NCBI RefSeq assembly: GCF_029968035.1 | Contig: NZ_JASCIQ010000025.1 | Location: forward strand, 62,001 to 126,000 | From: Streptomyces cavernicola | Lineage (GTDB): Bacteria; Actinomycetota; Actinomycetes; Streptomycetales; Streptomycetaceae | Reading direction: 5' to 3' | Length of the DNA: 64,000 bases | Shown here: positions 35,368-44,901 of the stretch, piece after piece | Layout of the letters: each line of letters starts with the position of its first letter | Numbering within the stretch: the stretch's first letter is position 1 | Translations under genes and position numbers: made by a program | The notes under the pieces: generated by a model | Told to the model about the DNA's origin: nothing | What the model saw: the letters and a program-made list of their open reading frames with translations, nothing else | The model's database searches: none

Positions 35368-36237
35368 ATGTACGACCCCGCACAGCTCCGCACGTTCCTG
35401 GCCGTGGCCCAGACCCTGAGCTTCACGCGGGCCGCGCGCCGGCTCGGCCTGCGGCAGTCGACGGTCAGCCAGCACGTGCGGCGCCTGGAGGACGCGGCGG
35501 GCCGCACCCTCTTCGCGCGGGACACGCACAGCGTGGAGCTGACCGAGGACGGTGAGGCGATGCTCGGCTTCGCCCGGACGATCCTGGAGGCGCACGAGCG
35601 GGCGGCGTCGTTCTTCGCCGGTACGCGGCTGCGCGGGCGGTTGCGGTTCGGGGCGTCGGAGGACTTCGTCCTCACCGAACTGCCGGAGATCCTCAAGGCG
35701 TTCCGGCGCGAGCATCCGGAGGTCGACCTGGAGCTGACGGTCGAGCTCTCCGGCACGCTGCACCGCAGGCTGGCCGAGGGGCGGCTCGACCTGGTCCTCG
35801 CGAAGCGGCACGCGGGGGCGGACGGGACGCTGGTGTGGCGGGACGAGCTGGTGTGGATCGGGGCGGAGACGGGTGGGGAGCGGCTGCGGATCGACCCGCA
35901 GGAGCCGGTGCCGCTGATCGTCTATCCGCCGCCGGGGGTCACGCGGGCGCGTGCGCTCGAAGTCCTTGAGCGGCAGGGGCGGGCCTGGCGCATCGCCTGC
36001 AGCAGCGGCAGCCTGAACGGGCTGGTGGCGGCGGCGCGGGCGGGGCTCGGCGTGATGGCCCACACCCGCAGCCTGATCCCTCCGGGCCTGGTCCGTATCC
36101 GCTCGGGTCTGCCCGACCTCGGCGGCGTCGACTTCGTCCTCCGCCACGGGCGGACCCGGGCCCGCGCCCAGGAGGCGGCGGACGCGCTGGCCGCGGCAAT
36201 CCTGGCAGGCGGACACCGCCTCCACCGCGCCCGCTGA
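35368..36237 (+). CDS. LysR family transcriptional regulator
   Basis: A 289-residue regulator with an N-terminal winged helix (LRTFLAVAQTLSFTRAARRLGLRQSTVSQHVRRLEDAAGRTLF, residues 6-50) and a LysR substrate domain from about 90 (GRLRFGASEDFVLTELPEIL, LDLVLAKR). It is divergent from the BASS-like transporter, the standard layout in which the LysR protein controls its neighbour. ATG 35368 gives the conserved start; GTG 35359 is an alternative. A modular repeat begins 11 bases after the stop. Confidence 0.9.
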   Translation: MYDPAQLRTFLAVAQTLSFTRAARRLGLRQSTVSQHVRRLEDAAGRTLFARDTHSVELTEDGEAMLGFARTILEAHERAASFFAGTRLRGRLRFGASEDFVLTELPEILKAFRREHPEVDLELTVELSGTLHRRLAEGRLDLVLAKRHAGADGTLVWRDELVWIGAETGGERLRIDPQEPVPLIVYPPPGVTRARALEVLERQGRAWRIACSSGSLNGLVAAARAGLGVMAHTRSLIPPGLVRIRSGLPDLGGVDFVLRHGRTRARAQEAADALAAAILAGGHRLHRAR

Positions 36238-36248
36238 ACTCTTCCCCT

Positions 36249-36730
36249 CCCCGCCCCTTCCCGAAAGTCTTCAGCAGACAGCCACGGGGGCTGCGCCCCC
36301 GCCCCCCCGCTCTCCGGGGCTGCCACCCCTGGACCCCCGCTTCGGGGGCCAGCCCCCGGACCCCCGCTCCTCAAACGCCGGAGAGGCTGGATTTCGCGAA
36401 CTGGCACTGGATCCAGCCCCGGCAGGGGCTGGTTTATTAAGGGGCGCGGGGAACTGCGCGACCAGCCACGACGGCGCGGGCGACCAAACAACGACCGGGG
36501 AACAGGGCGGAGCCCCCAACAGGGCCACGACGGCACGGCAGCCGAAAAACAGCCGGGGCTCGGGGCGAAACCGCGGTATTTCAGGGGCGCGGGGAACTGC
36601 GCGACCAGCCACGACGGCGCGGGCGGCCAAACAACGACCGGGGAACAGGGCGGAGCCCCCAACAGGGCCACGAAGGCACGGCAGCCGAAAAACAGCCGGG
36701 GTTCGGGGCGGAGCCCCGGGCGGGTGGCGG
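36249..36730. repeat. Modular GC-rich repeat D (left end intact, duplicated core)
   Basis: Left end CCCCGCCCCTTCCCG (36249-36263) follows the LysR stop by 11 bases. The TCAAACGCCGGAG module lies near 36373 and two long copies of the core (about 36440-36535 and 36585-36680) repeat almost perfectly, each with the GGGGAACTGCGCGACCAGCC segment. No right terminal motif. With the following 220 bp it fills the 712-bp gap before the acyl-CoA ligase; no gene seen. Confidence 0.82.
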
Positions 36731-36786
36731 GGCGACGACCCGCGTGACCGCCGCGTACGCATTCCGTGGAGATTACCGCACCGAAA

Positions 36787-36801
36787 CTTACCCGAGGTAA
36801 G
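36787..36801. promoter_or_regulatory. Hyphenated palindrome CTTACC-CGA-GGTAAG before the acyl-CoA ligase
   Basis: Perfect 6-bp arms with a 3-bp spacer, 149 bp upstream of the ligase start. Compact palindromes of this kind are typical of TetR-type operators; the regulator is not in the window. Confidence 0.5.
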
Positions 36802-36949
36802 GGTTCTGCCCCACCCTCCCCCCTTGTCACCCCATTTCGCCTCCTGACCTGTGACGATGACGTGGATCCAGGAACCGCCACCCCCTCCCGTACAGGACCC
36901 GCTTGGGGTACCGTCACCCGCGCTGTGTGGAGCGCCACAAGGAGAACCA

Positions 36950-38773
36950 TTGCGCGAGTTCACCTCACCTCCCCTGGCGTCGGCGCCGCCGGTGGGCGGT
37001 CTGGCCGATGCCGTCTTCGACCATGCCCTCGAGGACCCGCTGCGCATCGCCCTGGGACGCAAGGTCGACGGCCGCTGGCAGGACGTGACCTCCGCCGAGT
37101 TCCGTGACGAGATCCTCGCCCTGGCCAAGGGCCTCCTCGCGCAGGGCGTACGGTTCGGCGACCGCGTGGCGATCATGTCCCGTACGCGCTACGAGTGGAC
37201 GCTCTTCGACTTCGCCCTGTGGACCATCGGCGCGCAGGTCGTGCCGATCTACCCCACCTCCTCCGCCGAGCAGGTCTTCTGGACGCTGTACGACGCGGAG
37301 GTCTCGGCCTGCGTCGTGGAGCACGAGGATCACTCGATGACGATCGGCTCGGTCATCGACCGGCTGCCCGCGCTGCGCCGGCTCTGGCAGCTGGACTCGG
37401 ACGCGGTCGGCGAACTCCGCGCCGCCGGCGAGCACATCGAGGACGAGGTGGTGCACCGGCACCGGCGCGCGGTCACGCCGGACTCGGTCGCGACGGTGAT
37501 CTACACCTCCGGTACGACGGGCCGCCCGAAGGGCTGCGTGCTCAGCCACGCCAACTTCATGTACGAGGCGGACAACGTCATCGGCCGCTGGGAGCCGGTG
37601 TTCCACTCCAAGCGCGGGGACGAGGCGTCCACGCTGCTCTTCCTGCCGCTCGCGCATGTCTTCGGGCGGATGGTGGAGGTCGCGGCGGTGCGCGGCCGGG
37701 TCAAGCTGGGGCACCAGCCGAACCTGAACGCGGCCGCCCTGCTGCCCGATCTCGCCGCGTTCCGGCCGTCGTTCATCCTGGCCGTGCCGTACATCTTCGA
37801 GAAGGTCTTCAACGCGGCCCGCAGGAAGGCGGAGACGGACGGCAAGATCGGGCCGTTCGACAAGGCCGTCGAGGTCGCGGTGCGGTACTGGGACGCAATG
37901 GAGCACAAGGCGTTCGGCACCGGCCCTGGACCGTCGGCGGCGCTGCGGGTGCAGCATCAGCTCTTCGACAAGCTGGTGTACTCCAAGGTCCGCGCGGCGA
38001 TGGGCGGCCGGGTGCGGCACGCGATGTCCGGCGGCTCCGGGATGGACCGCCGCCTGGGCCTGTTCTTCGCGGGCGCGGGCGTGCTGATCTTCGAGGGGTA
38101 CGGGCTCACCGAGTCGACCGCCGCGGCCACCGCCAACCCGCCGGAGCAGACCCGCTTCGGCACGGTCGGCCGCCCCATCCCCGGCACCACGGTGTACGTC
38201 GCGGAGGACGGCGAGGTGTGGCTGCACGGCGGCCATGTCTTCCAGGGCTATCTGGGCAACCCGAAGGCGACGGACGAGGCGCTGCACGAGGGCTGGCTCG
38301 CCACCGGCGACCTGGGCCACCTCGACGAGGACGGCTATCTCACGATCACCGGCCGCAAGAAGGAGATCCTGGTGACCTCCGGCGGCAAGAGCGTCTCGCC
38401 CTCGCAGCTGGAGGAGCGGGTGCGGGACCATCCGCTGGTCGCGCAGTGCATCGTCGTCGGCAACGACCGGCCGTACATCGCGGCGCTCGTGACCCTGGAC
38501 TCGGACTCGGTCGACCACTGGCTGAACATGCGCGGCAAGCCGAAGCTGACCCCCGCCGATCTGGTCCGGGACCCGGATCTGGAGACGGAGATCCGGCGCG
38601 CGGTGGTGGCGGCCAACACCCTTGTCTCGCAGGCCGAGTCGATCCGTACGTTCCGCATCCTGGCGCACCAGTTCTCCGAGGAGCACGGGCTGCTCACGCC
38701 GTCCCTGAAGCTGAAGCGGAAGGCGATCGAGGAGACGTACTCGGCCGAGGTGGAGGCCCTCTACCGCGCGTGA
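36950..38773 (+). CDS. AMP-dependent synthetase/ligase (FadD15-like long-chain acyl-CoA ligase)
   Basis: A 607-residue ANL-family enzyme that adenylates a fatty acid and transfers it to CoA. Motifs: the P-loop-like YTSGTTGRPKGC (about 185), GYGLTESTAA (about 385), TGDLGHLDEDGYLTITGRKKEI (about 450) and the hinge GRKKEILVTSGGKSVSPSQLEE. The TTG start is set by AAGGAG six bases upstream and the conserved LREFTSPPL beginning; the open frame extends 33 codons further without similarity. It is a single gene with a possible upstream operator. Confidence 0.92.
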   Translation: MREFTSPPLASAPPVGGLADAVFDHALEDPLRIALGRKVDGRWQDVTSAEFRDEILALAKGLLAQGVRFGDRVAIMSRTRYEWTLFDFALWTIGAQVVPIYPTSSAEQVFWTLYDAEVSACVVEHEDHSMTIGSVIDRLPALRRLWQLDSDAVGELRAAGEHIEDEVVHRHRRAVTPDSVATVIYTSGTTGRPKGCVLSHANFMYEADNVIGRWEPVFHSKRGDEASTLLFLPLAHVFGRMVEVAAVRGRVKLGHQPNLNAAALLPDLAAFRPSFILAVPYIFEKVFNAARRKAETDGKIGPFDKAVEVAVRYWDAMEHKAFGTGPGPSAALRVQHQLFDKLVYSKVRAAMGGRVRHAMSGGSGMDRRLGLFFAGAGVLIFEGYGLTESTAAATANPPEQTRFGTVGRPIPGTTVYVAEDGEVWLHGGHVFQGYLGNPKATDEALHEGWLATGDLGHLDEDGYLTITGRKKEILVTSGGKSVSPSQLEERVRDHPLVAQCIVVGNDRPYIAALVTLDSDSVDHWLNMRGKPKLTPADLVRDPDLETEIRRAVVAANTLVSQAESIRTFRILAHQFSEEHGLLTPSLKLKRKAIEETYSAEVEALYRA

Positions 38774-38954
38774 GCGGCCCCGGCCGTCGGCTCACCCGTA
38801 CGAGTGAACGTATGTGCGACTGGCCGCAGGCCTGATGTCGCCCCGCTAGATTCGCCTTGTCCGGCAACGCAGTTGCGGGACCTACCGTCGGACGGACGGG
38901 AAGTCAGGCCTGTGGAGCCCACGTAAGACCACCCGCCAGCGGGCGGCAGGGGCA

Positions 38955-40115
38955 GTGAAGCAGGAACCCGAGGTGGTGCCGCGCGCGGTGCCGACCGAAA
39001 TCGTCGACCCCGGTCGGCGAGGGCGTCAAAGCAAGAAGGACACCGATCACGATCACGTGTCCACCTCTGAGCCCGCGCCGCGGGCAGCGCAGGACCGGCG
39101 GCCGACACCGATAACCAAGGTTCGGCCGCCGCTGCGCGACGACGGCCAGGACCCCGCCAAGAACCTGGCCGCGGCCCGCAAACTCGTCCAGCAGGACAAG
39201 GTGTTCGCGATATCGCCGATGAGCTCGGTCACCTTCTCCGGCGCCGACTTCCTCGACAAGGAGAAGGTGCCGACCTTCGGCTGGGGCACCGTCCCGCAGT
39301 TCTGCGGCCCCGAGTACATCTACGGCTTCACGGGCTGCCTCGTCCCCATGCCGGGCGGCACCATCACCCAGGCCTGGCAGGAGGGCCTCGCCGACGTGAT
39401 GGGCGGCGCGAAGGGCAAGTCCGTCGCGATCCTCGCCAACGACAACGACGCCGGCACCTTCGCCATCCGCACCTACAAACAGGGCTTCGCCGCCGCCGGC
39501 TTCGAGGTCACGTACGCCAAGGCCGTCGTGCCCGCGACGTCCACGCCGAGCGACTGGTCCGCGTACACCAAGGAGATCCTGCGCAGCGACGGCGGCAAGG
39601 CCCCGGACGCGGTCGTCTCGGTGATGCAGACCCCGTACAACATCGGCCTGTTCACGGCGATCAAGCGGACCGGGTACAAGGGCGTGCTCAGCGACCCCAC
39701 CGACTACGACCCCGGCCTGCTCGCCAAGAGCGCCACCCGGAAGGCGCTCGACGGGGTGCATGTGCTGCTGACCTTCGAGCCGTTCGAGTCGGACAGCGCG
39801 CGGATGAAGCAGTTCAAGGCCGACATCAGGAAGGCCGCCGGGAAGGACGTGCCGCTCAACATGCACATGATGACGGGCTACATGTCCGCCGACCTGTTCC
39901 TCGCCATCGCCGAGAAGGCCGGCAAGAACCTCACCACCGCCTCCTTCCAGCAGGCCGCCAAGGGCTTCAAGGACACCGGCACCATGGTCGGCGACCGCGA
40001 ACTGCCCAAGGGCCAGAAGGAGTCCTTCGGCTGCGGCGCGCTCGTCCAGCTCAAGAACGGCCGCTACGAGGTGTCCTCGCCGTATCGGTGCTACGAACCG
40101 ATCCCCTTCAAGTGA
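38955..40115 (+). pseudogene. Branched-chain amino-acid-type ABC substrate-binding protein, 5' truncated
   Basis: From about 39133 on (RDDGQDPAKNLAAARKLVQQDKVFA) the protein follows the LivK-type receptor fold to its normal C-terminus. The signal peptide, lipobox and first about 100 residues of lobe I are missing. In their place is a 60-residue hydrophilic, Arg/Pro-rich leader with no signal or similarity (MKQEPEVVPRAVPTEIVD). Without export it could not serve as an extracellular receptor, so I treat it as a deletion remnant, although the remaining frame is intact. It is 12 bp upstream of the permease fusion, as a functional receptor gene would be. Confidence 0.7.
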
Positions 40116-40127
40116 CGGCGGCCCACC

Positions 40128-43049
40128 ATGGCTGACCTCCTCGGATTCGTCCTCAGCGGTCTCGTCTCGGGTGCGCTGTACGCGCTGCTCGCCACGGGGC
40201 TCGTGCTCTCCTACTCGGCGTCCGGCCTGTTCAACTTCGCCCACGGCGCGACCGCTTACCTCTGCGCGCTCGCCTTCCACGAACTGCACTCCGGCTTCGG
40301 CTGGCCCGCCGTGCCGACCGCGCTCCTGCTTGTCTGCGTGATCGCGCCGGGGCTCGGCTGGGGCCTGGACCGGCTGATGTTCCGCAAGCTCGCCAAGGTC
40401 GGCGAGACCGCCCAGATCGTCGCCACCATCGGCCTGTTGGTGGCGCTGCCCGCGCTCGGCCTGTGGATCGTCGAGCTTCTGGAGCGGGCGGGCGCGCCGG
40501 TGAAACCCGCCGAGAACCAGTTCGGCCTGCCGGGCGTCGGGCCGAGCCCCGCGGAGTCCTGGCAGCTCATGGACGGCGTCGGCGTCGACTCGGACCAGCT
40601 GATCACCTGGGTCACCACGGCCGTGGTCGCCGCCGGGCTCTGGCTGCTGCTCCGGCACACCCCGCTGGGCCTGCGCCTGCGGGCCGTCGTCGACAACCGC
40701 TCCCTGGTCGAGCTGCGCGGCATGAGCGCCGACCGGCTCTCGTCGGTGGCGTGGATGCTGTCGTCGGCGCTCGCGGGCCTGGCGGGCGTCCTCGCCACGC
40801 CTCTTCTCGGCCTGTCCGCCCACGACTTCACCCTGTTCCTGTTCGTCTCGGCGACCGCCGCCGTCCTCGGCCGCTTCGCCTCCATCCCCCTCGCGTTCGC
40901 GGGCGGCCTCGCGCTCGGGGTGCTGCAGAACCTCGTCGCCGGGTACGCCTCGTTCGCCGACGACATCACCGGCTTCCGTACGGCCGTGCCGTTCCTGATC
41001 CTCTTCGCCGGACTCCTCCTCATGGCCAGGCGACAGCGCACCGCGGGCACCGCCGCCGTGGACGCACCGCCGCTCGACCACCTCAACGGGGCGTCCTGGC
41101 AACGGCGTTGGGGACCGTGGGCGGTGGCGGCGCTGCTGCTCGGGGTGGCCTTCTACACCGTCACGACGCCCTTCTGGAGCGGCATCCTCGCCCAAGGCCT
41201 CGCCATCTCCCTGGTGTTCCTCTCCTTCACGGTCGTCACCGGGCTCGGCGCGATGGTCTCCCTCGCACAGGCCACGTTCGTCACGGGCGCGGCCCTTGTC
41301 GCGGGCCTCCTGATGAGCCAGGGCTGGCCGTTCCTCGGCGCTGCCCTGGTCGGCACCTGCGCGGCGGCCCTGCTCGGCGCGGTGGTCGCACTGCCCGCCC
41401 TCCGCCTCGGCGGCCGCTCCCTCGCCCTCGCGACGCTCGCCCTCGCCTTCCTCGCCGACCAAGTCCTCTTCCAGACAGGCTGGTTGAGGAACGGCGACAC
41501 CGGCTGGGAGATCCCCCGGCCCATCCTCGGCCCGATCGACCTCGGCGACGACCGGGCGCTCGGCGTCGCCCTGCTCGTCCTCGTCACCGCCGTCGTCGCG
41601 GCCCTCAGCGCGCTGCGCAACTCGCCGACGGGCCGCGCGATGCTCGCCGTACGCTCGGCCCCCGCGGCGGCGATGGCCTCCGGCGTCTCCGTGGTCCGTA
41701 CGAAGCTGCTCCTCTTCACCCTCTCCGCGGGCCTCGCCGGGTTCGGCGGCGTCATGTACGCCTCGTACAACACCCGCATCACCGCGACCGACTTCACCGC
41801 GATGACGGGCCTCGTCTGGCTCGCGGTGGTCGTCGCGGCGGGTGTGCGCAGGCCGCAGTACGCGGTGGTGGCGGGCCTCGTCTTCGCCCTGGTCCCGCAC
41901 CTGATGGCGGACTACGTGACGGAGTCCGTGCATCTGCCGGTGATCCTGTTCGGCTTGGCGGGCCTGGCCCTGGCGAACGACCCGGACGGGTACGCGGCTG
42001 CGGTGGCGGTTCGACGGTTCCGGCGGCGCGCGTCTTCTTCCCCTGACCCGCCCCTTCCCGAAGTCCTCAGCGGACAGCTCCCGGGGGCTGCGCCCCCGGA
42101 CCCCCTTTCCGGGGCTGCCGCCCCTGGACCCCGCCTCGGGGCTCCGCCCCGGACCCCGTATCGCGCTTCGCGCTCGTCCTCAAACGCCGGACGGGCTAGT
42201 TTTTCAGGGGCGCGGGGAACTGCGCGACCAGCCCCCACGGCGCAGCAGCCGAACAACGACCGGGGCGCGGGGCGGAGCCCCGAAGCGCCGCAGGCTTTCG
42301 GGAAGGGGCGGGGTGGGGAGAAAACCGCCCTGGTCCTCCACGACCTGCACGCCGGCTACGACGGAGCCCCCGTCCTCCACGGAGTGGACCTGGCCCTGAG
42401 AGCCGGCGAGATCCTCGCTCTCCTGGGCCCCAACGGCGCGGGAAAGACGACCACTTGCCGAGTGGCGGCGGGACTCCTCGCACCCCGCACCGGCCAGGTG
42501 CACGCGGCCGGCCGGGACGTGACCCGGCAGTCCCCCGTCCACCGCTCCCGCGAGGGCATCCTCCTCGCCCCCGAGGGCCGCGGCATCTTCCCCGCCCTCA
42601 CCATCGACGAGAACCTCGCCCTGCACCTGCCGAACCGCACCGACCGGGACGCGGTGTACGAACGGTTCCCCGCGCTCGCCGCACGCCGCACCGTGGGGGC
42701 CGGCTCGCTCTCCTGCGGCGAGCAGCAACTCCTCGCGCTCGCACCGCTGTTGCAGCGCCCGCCGAAGGTCCTGATCGCCGACGAGCCGTCCCTGGGGCTC
42801 GCGCCCCGCGTCGTCGACGAGGTGTTCCGGCTGCTCACCGAACTCCGGGACGCGGGCACGGCGTTGCTGCTCGTCGAGGAGAAGGCCGCCGAGATCCTGG
42901 GTGTCGCGGACCGGGTCGCGTACCTGGCCCAGGGCCGTATCTCGTGGTGCGGCCCGCGCGCGGAGGTCGAGGCGGACCGCCTGACGGAGGCCTACCTCGG
43001 CATCGCCACGCACACCAGCGCCACACGTACGGAGGTGAGCGGCCCATGA
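40128..43049 (+). CDS. Branched-chain amino-acid-type ABC transporter: LivH-LivM-LivF fusion
   Basis: A 973-residue three-part protein. Residues 1-300 are a LivH permease (VSGALYALLATGLVLSYSAS), 325-630 a LivM permease (VTGLGAMVSLAQATFVTGAA) and 733-965 a LivF ATPase: Walker A GPNGAGKTT at 767-775, signature LSCGEQQLLAL (Cys in place of the usual Gly) and Walker B VLIADEPSLGLAP. Residues about 640-729 are low-complexity and are the translation of a modular GC-rich repeat. There is no credible start for a separate ATPase, so fusion is real on the DNA level. It should pair with the LivG-type ATPase downstream. Confidence 0.85.
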   Translation: MADLLGFVLSGLVSGALYALLATGLVLSYSASGLFNFAHGATAYLCALAFHELHSGFGWPAVPTALLLVCVIAPGLGWGLDRLMFRKLAKVGETAQIVATIGLLVALPALGLWIVELLERAGAPVKPAENQFGLPGVGPSPAESWQLMDGVGVDSDQLITWVTTAVVAAGLWLLLRHTPLGLRLRAVVDNRSLVELRGMSADRLSSVAWMLSSALAGLAGVLATPLLGLSAHDFTLFLFVSATAAVLGRFASIPLAFAGGLALGVLQNLVAGYASFADDITGFRTAVPFLILFAGLLLMARRQRTAGTAAVDAPPLDHLNGASWQRRWGPWAVAALLLGVAFYTVTTPFWSGILAQGLAISLVFLSFTVVTGLGAMVSLAQATFVTGAALVAGLLMSQGWPFLGAALVGTCAAALLGAVVALPALRLGGRSLALATLALAFLADQVLFQTGWLRNGDTGWEIPRPILGPIDLGDDRALGVALLVLVTAVVAALSALRNSPTGRAMLAVRSAPAAAMASGVSVVRTKLLLFTLSAGLAGFGGVMYASYNTRITATDFTAMTGLVWLAVVVAAGVRRPQYAVVAGLVFALVPHLMADYVTESVHLPVILFGLAGLALANDPDGYAAAVAVRRFRRRASSSPDPPLPEVLSGQLPGAAPPDPLSGAAAPGPRLGAPPRTPYRASRSSSNAGRASFSGARGTARPAPTAQQPNNDRGAGRSPEAPQAFGKGRGGEKTALVLHDLHAGYDGAPVLHGVDLALRAGEILALLGPNGAGKTTTCRVAAGLLAPRTGQVHAAGRDVTRQSPVHRSREGILLAPEGRGIFPALTIDENLALHLPNRTDRDAVYERFPALAARRTVGAGSLSCGEQQLLALAPLLQRPPKVLIADEPSLGLAPRVVDEVFRLLTELRDAGTALLLVEEKAAEILGVADRVAYLAQGRISWCGPRAEVEADRLTEAYLGIATHTSATRTEVSGP
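42047..42313. repeat. Modular GC-rich repeat E, located inside a coding frame
   Basis: Left end CCCGCCCCTTCCCG (42047-42060) and right end CGGGAAGGGGCGGGG (42299-42313), with the CAAACGCCGGACGGGCTAG module (about 42181) and the GGGGCGCGGGGAACTGCGCG core (about 42208). All parts match the intergenic copies, but here the frame stays open and encodes a linker in the ABC fusion. Confidence 0.88.
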
Positions 43050-43864
43050 CCACGAGCACAACCACAACCACGGCAACGACCACGACCCGGCACGTGCTCG
43101 AAGCGAGCGGGATCGACGTGCGGTTCGGCGGTGTGCGGGCGCTGCGGGACGCGCGGATCGCGGTGCGGCCCGGCGAGGTGTGCGGCCTCATCGGGCCCAA
43201 CGGGGCCGGGAAGACCACCCTGTTCGACGTCGTCTCCGGCATCCGCCGCCCCGACGCGGGCCGTGTGCTGCTCGACGGAGTCGACGTCACGCGCCGTTCC
43301 CCGGTCTGGCGGGCCCGGCACGGCATGCGGCGCACCTTCCAACGCCAGCAGCTCTTCGGCCAGTTGACCGTCGCGGACAACCTGCTCGTCGCGCAGGAGT
43401 GGCGGGGCGGCGGAGGCGGGCTCGTGGCCGACGCGATCGGCGCGCCGAGCCGCCGCAGGCGTGAACGGGCGCGCAGGGAACGGGCGTTGGAGGTGCTCAG
43501 GGAGTGCGGCCTGGACGACCTCGCGGCCGACCACGCGGGCGCGCTGCCGGTCGGCCGTGCCCGCATGGTGGAGTTGGCGCGGGCGCTCGCCGACCCGCCG
43601 CGCCTGCTGCTCCTGGACGAGCCCGCGTCGGGCATGACGGCCGCGGAGCGCGCCCAGTTGGCGGCCGTCGTACGGCATCTCGCGGACGAGGAGGGGTGTG
43701 CGGTGCTGCTCGTCGAGCACAACGTGGCGTTCGTGATGGAGCTGTGCGCCCGCGTCGTCGTCCTCGACCTGGGCGCGGTCCTCGCCGAGGGCACGCCGGC
43801 TCAGGTGCGGGCCGACCCGAGGGTGCGGGACGCGTACCTGGGGACGGTGGCGGCGACGGGCTGA
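43046..43864 (+). CDS. Branched-chain amino-acid-type ABC transporter ATP-binding protein (LivG-like)
   Basis: A 272-residue ATPase with a Thr-rich leader (MTTSTTTTTATTTT). Walker A GPNGAGKTTLFDVVSG (about 48), the LivG-type insert RRTFQRQQLFGQLTVADNLL, and Walker B RLLLLDEPASGM. The signature region reads LPVGRARMVELARAL, where most relatives have LSYGxQR, a notable deviation. The C-terminus CAVLLVEHNVAFVMELC holds the switch His. GGAGGTGAGC precedes the ATG, and the ATG overlaps the fusion gene's TGA. It completes the second ATPase site of the transporter. Confidence 0.9.
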   Translation: MTTSTTTTTATTTTRHVLEASGIDVRFGGVRALRDARIAVRPGEVCGLIGPNGAGKTTLFDVVSGIRRPDAGRVLLDGVDVTRRSPVWRARHGMRRTFQRQQLFGQLTVADNLLVAQEWRGGGGGLVADAIGAPSRRRRERARRERALEVLRECGLDDLAADHAGALPVGRARMVELARALADPPRLLLLDEPASGMTAAERAQLAAVVRHLADEEGCAVLLVEHNVAFVMELCARVVVLDLGAVLAEGTPAQVRADPRVRDAYLGTVAATG

Positions 43865-43881
43865 CCGGCGTGCCCGGCCGA

Positions 43882-43920
43882 GGCGGTGAGGGGGCGTGGC
43901 CTGGGAGCCGCCTCACCGCC
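43882..43920 (+). terminator. Hairpin after the ABC transporter genes
   Basis: Perfect 10-bp arms GGCGGTGAGG (43882-43891) and CCTCACCGCC (43911-43920) with a 19-base loop, starting 17 bases after the ATPase stop and ahead of the aldo/keto reductase promoter. Confidence 0.65.
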
Positions 43921-44014
43921 CCGACCTGCGTGAACGTGTCGTGAACGGGAATGCCGGAAGGGGCCTGGTCGTTGACGATGTAAGTACCACCCATCACCGA
44001 AGGATCGAGAGCTC

Positions 44015-44848
44015 GTGAGCAAGGTCCCCACCATCACCCTCAACAACGGCGTCAGCATGCCGCAGCTCGGCTTCGGCGTCTGGCAGGTGCCGGACGACGA
44101 GGCGGAGCGCGCGGTCGGCACCGCCCTGGAGGCCGGGTACCGCAGCATCGACACCGCCGCCGTGTACGGCAACGAGGAGGGGACCGGCCGGGCCCTCGCC
44201 TCCTCGGGCATCGCGCGCGACGAGCTGTTCGTCACCACCAAGCTGTGGAACGCCGACCAGGGCTACGACGCGACACTGCGCGCCTTCGACGCCTCCCTGG
44301 CCAAGCTCGGCCTGGACCACGTCGACCTGTACCTGATCCACTGGCCGCTGCCCGCCCGGGACACGTACGTGGACACGTACAAGGCCTTCGAGAAGATCTA
44401 CGCCGACGGCCGCGCGAAGGCCGTCGGTGTCTCCAACTTCCTGCCGGAGCACCTGGAGCGGCTGCTCGGCGAGACGTCGATCGTGCCCGCGCTCAACCAG
44501 ATCGAGCTGCACCCGCAGCTGCAGCAGGCCGAGTCCCGCGCGGCGCACGCGCGGCACGGGATCGCCACCGAGGCCTGGTCGCCGCTCGGCCAGGGCAAGG
44601 GCCTCCTCGAAGTGCCGACGATCGTCGCGATCGCGCAGAAGCACGTCCGCAGCCCGGCCCAGATCGTGCTGCGCTGGCACCTGCAGCTGGGCAACGTCGT
44701 GATTCCGAAGTCCGTGACACCGTCCCGGATCGCGGAGAACATCGACGTGTTCGGCTTCGAGCTCGACGACGAGGACCTGAGCGCGATCGCGGCGCTCGAC
44801 GAGGGCAAGCGGCTCGGCCCGGACCCGGCTACGTTCGACGTGGCCTGA
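44015..44848 (+). CDS. Aldo/keto reductase
   Basis: A 277-residue TIM-barrel oxidoreductase of the 2,5-diketo-gluconate reductase type. The catalytic tetrad is visible: Asp46, Tyr51 (DTAAVYGNEEG), Lys76 (VTTKLWNADQG) and His109 (YLIHWPLP). NADPH contacts are in VIPKSVTPSRIAENIDVF near the C-terminus. GTG start with GAAGGAT upstream. It is monocistronic: bounded by terminator hairpins on both sides. Confidence 0.93.
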   Translation: MSKVPTITLNNGVSMPQLGFGVWQVPDDEAERAVGTALEAGYRSIDTAAVYGNEEGTGRALASSGIARDELFVTTKLWNADQGYDATLRAFDASLAKLGLDHVDLYLIHWPLPARDTYVDTYKAFEKIYADGRAKAVGVSNFLPEHLERLLGETSIVPALNQIELHPQLQQAESRAAHARHGIATEAWSPLGQGKGLLEVPTIVAIAQKHVRSPAQIVLRWHLQLGNVVIPKSVTPSRIAENIDVFGFELDDEDLSAIAALDEGKRLGPDPATFDVA

Positions 44849-44901
44849 CCGGTCCTCTTTCCGCATGCTTCTGCATGCTCTGCATGCTCTGCATGTTCGG
44901 C

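Noticed and set aside
38830..38960. Possible riboswitch before the truncated binding protein
   Set aside because: Short hairpins such as CCCGC-CA-GCGGG are present, but no conserved riboswitch core that I know can be matched.
38904..41933. A 1009-codon minus-strand open frame
   Set aside because: Antisense to the ABC binding protein and permease fusion; the composition is typical of a codon-position shadow.
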